Origin: Luteimonas deserti
Lineage (GTDB): Bacteria > Pseudomonadota > Gammaproteobacteria > Xanthomonadales > Xanthomonadaceae
DNA length: 64,000 bases
Direction: 5' to 3'
Assembly (NCBI RefSeq): GCF_013425765.1
Contig: NZ_JACCJZ010000004.1
Coordinates: forward strand, 62,001 to 126,000
Under the pieces are notes generated by a model that was given only the letters and a program-made list of their open reading frames with translations, did no database searches and had not been told where the DNA came from. Position numbers and translations under genes: made by a program. This document shows positions 57,689-64,000 of the stretch, piece after piece; the first letter of the stretch is position 1, and the number at the start of each line of letters is the position of its first letter.

Positions 57689-58477
57689 TCACTCCAGCCC
57701 GAAGAACGCCGTCGCCGTCGCCGTCGTCGTCGCTGCCGTCTTGGCCACGTCCTCACCACGATCCCGTGCCAGTTCTTCGACGATATGCGGCAGGAACGCC
57801 GGTTCGTTGCGCCGGTCCTTCGGGCTGGGCTTGAGCGTGCGCGGCAGCAGATAGGGCGCGTCGGTTTCGATCATCAGCCGGTGCGCGGGGATGTTGGGCA
57901 CCAGCTCGCGCAGGTGCTGGCCGCGGCGTTCGTCGCACAGCCAGCCGGTGATGCCGATGTGCCAGTCGCGGTCGAGATAGTCGAACAGCTCGCGGCGCTC
58001 GCCCGTGAAGCAGTGCACCACGGCGGCGCCGATGCGGCCCTCGAAGTCCTTCATGATCGCGATGAAATCGTCGTGGGCGTCGCGCTGGTGCAGGAACAGT
58101 GGCTTGCCGGTGTCGACCGCGATCTGCAGCTGGCGCTCGAAGGCCTTGCGCTGCGCCGGGCGCGGTGAAAAATCGCGGAAATAATCGAGCCCGCATTCGC
58201 CGACCGCCACGACCTCCGGCTGCGCGAGTAGCGCGCGCATCTCGGCGTCGCATTCGGCGGTGTATTCGACCGCGTGATGCGGATGCACGCCGGCGGTCGC
58301 GTACAGGAAACCGGGATGCTGCTGCGCCAGTGCGAGCGCCTTGGGCGAATGCTCGCGGCTGGCGCCGGTGACGATCAGTTTCGCCACACCCGCGTCCCGT
58401 GCGCGCTGCAGCACGGCGTCGCGATCGCGGTCGAAGCTGTCGTGGGTGAGGTTGGCGCCGATGTCGATCAACTGCAT
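57689..58477 (-). CDS. tatD: TatD-family metal-dependent deoxyribonuclease
   Basis: This 262-residue protein starts MQLIDIGANLTHDSFDRDRD. It has the TatD metal ligands: TAGVHPHHAVEY, AVGECGLDYFRDF, HQRDAHDDF, VHCFTGE and MIETDAPYL. It acts as a DNA 3'-exonuclease involved in DNA degradation and repair and has no role in Tat export. The ATG at 58477 is preferred, because a TACAAT -10-like box on the minus strand (58511-58506) overlaps the upstream ATG at 58507. The last residues (AATTTATATAFFGLE) are coded by a GTCGCC-like microsatellite. Confidence 0.93.
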   Translation of the reverse strand: MQLIDIGANLTHDSFDRDRDAVLQRARDAGVAKLIVTGASREHSPKALALAQQHPGFLYATAGVHPHHAVEYTAECDAEMRALLAQPEVVAVGECGLDYFRDFSPRPAQRKAFERQLQIAVDTGKPLFLHQRDAHDDFIAIMKDFEGRIGAAVVHCFTGERRELFDYLDRDWHIGITGWLCDERRGQHLRELVPNIPAHRLMIETDAPYLLPRTLKPSPKDRRNEPAFLPHIVEELARDRGEDVAKTAATTTATATAFFGLE

Positions 58478-58551
58478 GCCGGGAACCGCGTGTGGGGCAG
58501 TGCGCATTGTAAGGACGCCCGGCCGGCATCGACGCCTGCGCGGCGCACCGC

Positions 58552-58565
58552 TAGCCTGTGCGCCG
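58552..58565 (+). promoter_or_regulatory. Possible -10 element implying a leaderless hrpB transcript
   Basis: TAGCCT (58552-58557) ends 7 bp before the GTG at 58565. This spacing supports the GTG as the start. Confidence 0.3.
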
Positions 58566-61096
58566 TGAACACCGCCGCGCCCGCATCGCTTCCGTCCACC
58601 GCCATGCCGATCGCGGCCCTGCTGCCGGACATCCTCGCCAGCCTCTCCGCACATCCGCGGCTCGTCCTCGAAGCGCCGCCCGGCGCCGGCAAGACGACAC
58701 AGGTGCCGCTGGCGCTGCTCGACGCCGCCTGGCTCGACGGCCGCCGGATTGTGATGCTGGAGCCGCGCCGCGTCGCAGCGCGTTCGGCCGCGGTGTTCAT
58801 GGCCCGCCAGCTCGGCGAGGACGTCGGCGGCACGGTCGGCTACCGCATCCGGTTCGAGAGCCGGGTCTCGGCACGCACTCGCATCGAGGTCGTCACCGAG
58901 GGCATCCTCACCCGGATGCTGCAGGACGACCCCACGCTCGACGGCGTCGGCGCGCTGCTGTTCGACGAATTCCACGAACGCCATCTGGCCGCCGATCTCG
59001 GCCTCGCGCTCGCGCGCGACGTCCAGGCCGGCCTGCGCGAGGATCTGCGCCTGGTGGTGATGTCGGCCACGCTCGACGGCGCGCGCCTCGCCGACTGGCT
59101 GGACGCGCCGCGCCTGTCGAGCGCCGGCCGCAGCTTCCCGGTCGCGGTCTCGCATGTGCCGCCGCGGCGTGACGAGGCGCTCGAACACCAGATCCGCCGG
59201 GTCGTCGTCGAGGCGCTCGACACGCACGCGGGCGATGCGCTGGTGTTCCTGCCGGGGCAGCGCGAGATCGCGCGCTGCCGGGCGCAGCTCGAGGCCGCGT
59301 TGCCGGCGGACGTCGAACTGCTCGCGTTGCACGGCGAACTGCCGGTTGAGGCGCAGTCGCATGTGCTGCAACCGGCCGCCGATGGGCGACGGCGCGTGGT
59401 GCTGGCGACCAACGTGGCCGAAAGCAGCGTCACCCTGCCGGGCGTGCGCATCGTGGTCGACAGCGGCCTGGCGCGCGAGCCGCGCTTCGATCCCAACAGC
59501 GGCTTTTCGCGCCTGGAGGTGGGGACGATCAGCCAGGCCTCGGCCGACCAGCGTGCGGGCCGCGCCGGGCGGGTCGCGTCGGGCGTGGCCCTGCGGCTGT
59601 GGCCGGAATCGCAACGGCTCGAGCCGCAACGGCGACCCGAGATCGCCCAGGTGGACCTGGCGGCGCTCGCGCTGGAACTCGCGGCCTGGGGCGACGCCGC
59701 GTTGTCGTTTCCGGATCCGCCGCCGTCGGGCGCCATGGGCGCAGCGCGTGACCTGCTGCGCCGCCTCGGCGCCTTCGACGCGGGGGAGACCGTGACCCCG
59801 CTCGGTCGTCGCATGCTCGCACTGGGCACCCACCCGCGGCTCGCGGCGATGCTGCTGGCAGCCGGAACACCGGAAGCCGAGGCCTTGGCCTGCGACCTGT
59901 GTGCGCTGGTGGAAGCGCGCGATCCGCTGCGCGGCGGTGCGCGCTCGGATGCGCTCGTGATGCGTTGGCAGGCGCTCGCGGCGTTCCGTCGTGGTCGGGT
60001 CCGGACGGATGTCTCGCGCAGTGCGCTCGCCGCCGTCGATACGGCAGCCCGACAGTGGCGTCGGCGCCTGCGCATCGATGCCCAGCCGGCCGATGACGCG
60101 CCGGCGCATGCCCTCGGGGATCTGCTCGCGCATGCCTTCCCCGATCGCATCGGTTTTCGTCATTCCCGCGATCCGCAGCGCTACAGCCTAAGCAACGGAC
60201 GCATGGCGTGCCTGTTCGACGACAGTGCCCTGCTCGGTGAGCCCTGGATCGTCGCGAGCGACCTGCGTTTCGACGCCCGCGACGCGCGCCTGCTGCTCGG
60301 CGCGCCGGTCGACGAGGCGTCCCTGCGCCGGACCTGGCCGGACCGCTTCACCGATGCCGACGAGACGCGCTGGGATGCGAGCCGGCGGGCGCTCGTGGGC
60401 GAGCGTGTCCGCCGCTTCGACGGCATCGTGCTCGACGCCCGCGCCAACGGCCGTGTGGACGCCGGGCAGGCCGCCCGCGCGCTGTCCGATGCGGTGGGTG
60501 AACTCGGCCTCGAGGTGCTGCCGTGGCGCGACGGCCTGCGCCAGTGGCAGGCGCGGGTGCTCGGTCTGCGCGCCTGGATGCCCGAGCTCGATCTGCCGGA
60601 TGTGTCGGATGCGAGCCTGCTGGCCACGCGCGACAGCTGGCTGCGCCCGGCCTTCGCCGGGCTGACCCGACTCGATGCGCTGGACGCCGGGCGCCTGTCG
60701 GCCGCTCTCGAGGCGCAGCTGGACTGGAGCCAGCGATCCATTCTCGATCGGTTCGCACCGACACGCGTCGACGTGCCGTCCGGCATGGCCCGCGCCATCA
60801 CCTATGCCGTCGAGGCCGACGGGACCCCCGCCGCGCCGGTATTGGCGGTCAAGCTGCAGGAGCTGTTCGGCCTCGCCCGCACGCCGGCCATCGCCGACGG
60901 GCGCATGCCGTTGACCTTGCACCTGCTGTCGCCGGCGGGACGGCCCTTGCAGGTCACCCGTGACCTCGAAGGCTTCTGGGCCCGCACCTACCCGGACGTG
61001 CGCAAGGAGATGAAGGGTCGATACCCGAAGCATCCCTGGCCGGAAGACCCCTGGAACGCGGTCCCCACTCATCGGGCCAAGCCACGCGGCACCTAG
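58565..61096 (+). CDS. hrpB: ATP-dependent RNA helicase HrpB
   Basis: This 843-residue DEAH-type helicase has Walker A GAGKTT (in PPGAGKTTQVP), LEPRRVAARS, the DEFH box (FDEFHERH), MSATLDG, TNVAESSVTLPGV and QRAGRAGR, followed by the HrpB-specific C-terminal region to FWARTYPDVRKEMKGRYPKH. Family members are about 810-830 residues long, so the gene is complete. An ATG at 58604 gives a start closer to the family N-terminus; the GTG is chosen here for its -10-like box. It is divergent from tatD. The precise RNA role of HrpB is not established. Confidence 0.93.
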   Translation: MNTAAPASLPSTAMPIAALLPDILASLSAHPRLVLEAPPGAGKTTQVPLALLDAAWLDGRRIVMLEPRRVAARSAAVFMARQLGEDVGGTVGYRIRFESRVSARTRIEVVTEGILTRMLQDDPTLDGVGALLFDEFHERHLAADLGLALARDVQAGLREDLRLVVMSATLDGARLADWLDAPRLSSAGRSFPVAVSHVPPRRDEALEHQIRRVVVEALDTHAGDALVFLPGQREIARCRAQLEAALPADVELLALHGELPVEAQSHVLQPAADGRRRVVLATNVAESSVTLPGVRIVVDSGLAREPRFDPNSGFSRLEVGTISQASADQRAGRAGRVASGVALRLWPESQRLEPQRRPEIAQVDLAALALELAAWGDAALSFPDPPPSGAMGAARDLLRRLGAFDAGETVTPLGRRMLALGTHPRLAAMLLAAGTPEAEALACDLCALVEARDPLRGGARSDALVMRWQALAAFRRGRVRTDVSRSALAAVDTAARQWRRRLRIDAQPADDAPAHALGDLLAHAFPDRIGFRHSRDPQRYSLSNGRMACLFDDSALLGEPWIVASDLRFDARDARLLLGAPVDEASLRRTWPDRFTDADETRWDASRRALVGERVRRFDGIVLDARANGRVDAGQAARALSDAVGELGLEVLPWRDGLRQWQARVLGLRAWMPELDLPDVSDASLLATRDSWLRPAFAGLTRLDALDAGRLSAALEAQLDWSQRSILDRFAPTRVDVPSGMARAITYAVEADGTPAAPVLAVKLQELFGLARTPAIADGRMPLTLHLLSPAGRPLQVTRDLEGFWARTYPDVRKEMKGRYPKHPWPEDPWNAVPTHRAKPRGT

Positions 61097-61262
61097 TGGC
61101 TCCACACTGTGCCGAGGCACGGGTCGGGCATGGCCACGGCCATGCCGACGGATCCGACGACAACCGCGGTTGAACGGATCCGCGCGCCCTCGACCCGCTC
61201 ACGCCGGTTCGACAGGGCCACGACCAGACTGCGCCATCCCCCAACGCGCACGAGGAATTCCC

Positions 61263-61631
61263 ATGAGCAAGTTCGAAGCGCTGTCCGACAAGGCACTCGC
61301 GTTGGTCGGGCAGGCAGGCGACAGCCTGCGTCACACTCTCCCGAGCACGGCCGAAACCTGGCTCAAGACCGGCGTCGCCGTCGGTGCGGCGCGTACCGGC
61401 GCCCGGGTCGCCGGCGGTTTCCTCCGTCGCAATCCTGCCATCGTCGCCGCCAGCGCCATCGGCGTGGGCCTGGCGCTGGTGGCTGCGCGCCAGTACCGCA
61501 AGAAGAAGGCCAGCGAAACGATCGACGGCAATTCGCGCCGCATCGAAGCCTCGAACACGGCGGCGCGCAAGCGTGCAGGGCGCAGTGCGCGCGGCACCGC
61601 GTCCACCGGCAAGACCGGCGACAACGACTGA
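61263..61631 (+). CDS. Small membrane protein of unknown function
   Basis: This 122-residue protein has a helical N-terminal half and one membrane helix at about 55-76 (RNPAIVAASAIGVGLALVAA). A lysine/arginine-rich tail (RQYRKKKASE) follows. The layout is reminiscent of ElaB/YqjD ribosome-associated membrane proteins, but similarity is too weak to assign. The ATG at 61263 follows GAGGAATTCCC, a good ribosome site. It stands alone 166 bp after hrpB. Confidence 0.72.
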   Translation: MSKFEALSDKALALVGQAGDSLRHTLPSTAETWLKTGVAVGAARTGARVAGGFLRRNPAIVAASAIGVGLALVAARQYRKKKASETIDGNSRRIEASNTAARKRAGRSARGTASTGKTGDND

Positions 61632-61777
61632 TCCATCCGGTGCGCCACGGGTCGGCATGACCGACGTTGCGTAGACGCCGCGCCCCGTGCGCGGCGTTCT
61701 GCTGTCCGCGTGCCGACTTCAGCTGCCGCCCGGGCAGGTCCCGGTATCCTCGGCGCTCCACCGTCGGTGACGTCCGC

Positions 61778-62869
61778 ATGCCCCCTCCAACACGTTCCAC
61801 CGCTTCCGCAGACCGCGCTGTCGCTCCGACAGCGCGACCGCGCTGGCGGGTCGCCGCCCTGTCCGCTCTGGTCGTGCTGTTCGCAGGATGCGGTCGCGAC
61901 ACGGTGCGCCCGGAGCCCGTGGCCGCGCCTGCTCCGGCGACGGTCGCGCCGACGCCGACGCCGAGACCGCCGCCGGTGCGTATCGGGCTGGCGCTCGGGG
62001 GCGGCGCGGCCAAGGGCTTCGCGCATATCGGTGTGATCAAGATGCTGGAAGCCAATGGCATCAAGGCCGACGTGGTCGCGGGCACCAGTGCCGGCAGCGT
62101 GGTCGGCGCGCTCTATGCGAGCGGCATGGATCCGTTCCGGATGCAGGAGCGCGCGGTGGCACTGGACGAGTCGAGCATCCGCGATGTGCGCCTGTTCTCC
62201 GGCGGCCTGGTCCAGGGCGTGGCCCTGCAGAATTACGTCAACCAGGAAGTGGGCAACCGCACGATCGACCGGATGCCCATTCCCTTCGCCGCGGTGGCCA
62301 CGCGCCTGGATACCGGCGACCGCACGGTGTTCGTGCGTGGCAATACCGGCCAGGCCGTGCGCGCCTCGAGCAGCGTGCCGGGCGTCTTCGAACCGGTGCG
62401 CATCGGCGAGCGCAGCTATGTGGACGGCGGCGTCGTCAGCCCCGTCCCGGTGGACGCGGCCAGACAGCTCGGCGCCGATTTGGTGATCGCGGTCGACATC
62501 TCCAGCAAGGCCAGTGGCGCCACGCCGGGAAGCATGCTCGGCATCGTCAACCAGTCGATCGCGATCATGGGCCAGACCCTGGGCCGCCAGGAACTGGCGC
62601 GTGCAGACGTGGTGATCCGGCCACAGGTCAACGATATCGGCCCGGCCAGTTTCGAGCAGCGCAATGCCGCGATCCTGCAGGGCGAGCGGGCCGCGCTGGC
62701 CGCATTGCCGCAGATCCGCGCGAAGCTCGCCGAGATCGAACGCGCACGCAGTGCGGCCCGCGTCCCGGCCCGACCGGCGACGCCGGTCGAACCCGCTCCG
62801 GTCGACATCGACTGCGGTGACAGCTGGGTGCGCAGACTGAACCCGTTCGCGAAAGACCGCGCCTGCTGA
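61778..62869 (+). CDS. Patatin-like phospholipase with lipoprotein-type anchor
   Basis: This 363-residue protein has a basic N-terminus, a hydrophobic segment ending LVVLFAGCGRD (lipobox-like) and a Pro/Ala linker. A complete patatin domain follows: oxyanion GGGAAKGFAHIG, nucleophile GTSAGS and catalytic aspartate in YVDGGVVSP. RssA-type patatins act on phospholipids or lysophospholipids. Membrane or periplasmic location follows from the lipobox and would be unusual for a patatin. The ATG at 61778 is the only start that includes the signal. Seven-hundred bases without a gene follow. Confidence 0.88.
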   Translation: MPPPTRSTASADRAVAPTARPRWRVAALSALVVLFAGCGRDTVRPEPVAAPAPATVAPTPTPRPPPVRIGLALGGGAAKGFAHIGVIKMLEANGIKADVVAGTSAGSVVGALYASGMDPFRMQERAVALDESSIRDVRLFSGGLVQGVALQNYVNQEVGNRTIDRMPIPFAAVATRLDTGDRTVFVRGNTGQAVRASSSVPGVFEPVRIGERSYVDGGVVSPVPVDAARQLGADLVIAVDISSKASGATPGSMLGIVNQSIAIMGQTLGRQELARADVVIRPQVNDIGPASFEQRNAAILQGERAALAALPQIRAKLAEIERARSAARVPARPATPVEPAPVDIDCGDSWVRRLNPFAKDRAC

Positions 62870-63632
62870 GAACCGGCGCGACGCGCAGGCGCGAGGTCGC
62901 GTCGGGTGCAGGCGAGGCGAGGCGCGCGCACGCGCGCGGGTGACAGACGCCACCGCGACATCCGCCGTCCCGCATCGGGGCGGTCGCGCATGCCCGCCAG
63001 TACGGCGGTCGTGCCAATCTCCGCCGTTGCAGCGTGCATGCTCGGGACGCCGCGTCGAAGCGGGCCCCGGCGTCGAGGCCCGTGCCACCGGTGGCCCGAC
63101 GGACGACGTGGACGCCGATCGCGTGTGGGCGCACCGACGACGGCGCGGGTGTCCAGCGCGACAACCCACGGACAACACCACCCTCCGCGCAGATCGCGTC
63201 CGCGTATCCGCCTGCAGTACGCAGTGGGTCCGCCGCGAATGCTCGGCGGCTCTCGTGCCAGCGGCTCATGAATGCCCGGATACAGGCGCCGTTGCTCCGA
63301 TTGCCGGTGCTCAATTACGACACACAGCGCATCGCCAGGAGCGACCGACGGTGCATGTGACTGCGCACGGGCCCGGTAAGTCGCCCCTTGGCAGGACGCG
63401 AGGCGAGGCGCGCGCACGCCGGCTTCGTGCACGCGTGCAGGTGGCGTTCACTCCGGGGCGACACCGGGAGGGGCCACACTGCGACGGCACGCCTGATCCG
63501 GCTCCGGCCGACCCCGCTCCCGCAGGGCACCCGCCCACTGCATCTATCCATCGCGTGCACTCGCTGCAGCGCCGTGCGCTGTCCATCGTCGACCGGATGC
63601 GATGCCGCGTCCCCGCGAGGAGAGTCTCTCCC
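62870..63632. other. Gene-free stretch with a 22-bp direct repeat
   Basis: About 760 bp lack a supported gene; all frames are arginine- or proline-rich. Two identical 22-bp copies of a GCGAGGCGAGGCG-type sequence occur at 62912-62933 and 63398-63419, 486 bp apart. Confidence 0.5.
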
Positions 63633-64000
63633 ATGCAAACCAGTCCCCTGGTCCGCCAGCTCGAACTGAGCCTCGGCCACTATCTCCCGAGCGTGCTCGG
63701 CGCTGTCCTGATCCTGGTCATCGGAATCGTGGCCGCGCTGTTCGTGCGTGGTCTGATCCGCAGCGGCATGACCCGCATGCGCATCAACGAACGGGTCAAT
63801 GCCGAGACCGCTTCGCGCATCGACATCGTCCGCGTCGCAGCCGCGGTGGGTTTCTGGTTCGTGATCATCCTGGCGCTGATCGGGGTGTTCAGCGTGCTGC
63901 GGGTCGACGGCCTGTACGGCCCGTTCTCCGCGCTGGTGACCGAGATCATGCTGTACCTGCCGCGCATCCTGCTCGCCGCGGCACTCGCGCTGGTGGCCTG
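63633..64000 (+). CDS. Mechanosensitive ion channel-type membrane protein, N-terminal part
   Basis: The first 122 residues are seen before the window edge. They contain three strongly hydrophobic helices (YLPSVLGAVLILVIGIVAAL, VAAAVGFWFVIILALIGVF, YLPRILLAAALALVA). The P-x-x-x-x-A-x-x-x-LVIG-like pattern is that of the TM-helix repeat found in MscS-related proteins. GCGAGGAGAG precedes the ATG. Because only the N-terminus is present, the pore domain cannot be checked and the assignment is provisional. Confidence 0.65.
   Translation, partial: MQTSPLVRQLELSLGHYLPSVLGAVLILVIGIVAALFVRGLIRSGMTRMRINERVNAETASRIDIVRVAAAVGFWFVIILALIGVFSVLRVDGLYGPFSALVTEIMLYLPRILLAAALALVA

Noticed and set aside
57168..57854. 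Open frame of 228 codons inside the inverted element
   Set aside because: It crosses both arms and runs into tatD antisense. Its content (KKSNQKKRPPRR-like) comes from the hairpin repeats rather than from a protein family.

Overview
The window is high-GC DNA, most likely from the chromosome of a Lysobacterales (Xanthomonadales) bacterium such as Lysobacter, Luteimonas or a relative. The evidence is a complete OleABCD olefin pathway very close to the Xanthomonas one, an Ax21-family outer membrane protein, a linked bphO-bphP pair, and an inverted repeat element of a kind I associate with this order. No rRNA, tRNA, CRISPR array, prophage or transposase is visible. Coding density is high, with operons joined by ATGA/GTGA overlaps.

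Layout: 0-5.6 kb carries the start of a GH3 glycosidase, a small conserved protein, a two-gene bacterial NHEJ operon (Ku and LigD) and a 2OG-Fe(II) oxygenase. 6.2-10.1 kb is a TetR / membrane-fusion / ABC ATPase / permease exporter operon with a clear operator-like palindrome. 10.4-12.1 kb holds two divergent intramembrane proteases (CPBP and rhomboid). 12.6-16.4 kb holds glnL-glnG (NtrBC), then two SodC-like proteins: the first has lost nearly all metal ligands, the second is intact. A decayed third sodC tail follows. 17-23.4 kb is housekeeping: a thiolase, two haem-pathway genes (hemD, hemY), a thioesterase-like protein and a cysteine-cluster protein.

23.5-28.2 kb and 50.6-53.8 kb together hold the four ole genes, split into oleB, oleA and oleC-oleD. 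A haem oxygenase-bacteriophytochrome operon sits between oleB and oleA. The phytochrome has its full sensor core but no kinase. An M16 protease, an SDR enzyme and TrmL follow oleA.

33.4-47.4 kb is the most remarkable region. It is a three-gene operon encoding a secreted protein of about 3,185 residues made of DUF11 and calcium-loop SdrD_B-type repeats, a predicted outer membrane beta-barrel with an N-terminal Ig-like region, and an OmpA-type peptidoglycan-binding protein. I read it as a self-contained surface stalk or adhesin with its own outer membrane anchor and wall tether. An Ax21-family porin-like gene with a strong terminator follows.

48.5-50.6 kb is rhodanese-secB-gpsA. 54-56.9 kb holds a DUF1328 membrane peptide (with a decayed copy beside it) and ubiJ-ubiB. 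57.0-57.6 kb is an inverted-repeat element bordered by hexanucleotide tracts. 57.7-64 kb holds tatD, hrpB, a small membrane protein, a lipoprotein-like patatin phospholipase and the start of a mechanosensitive-channel-like gene.
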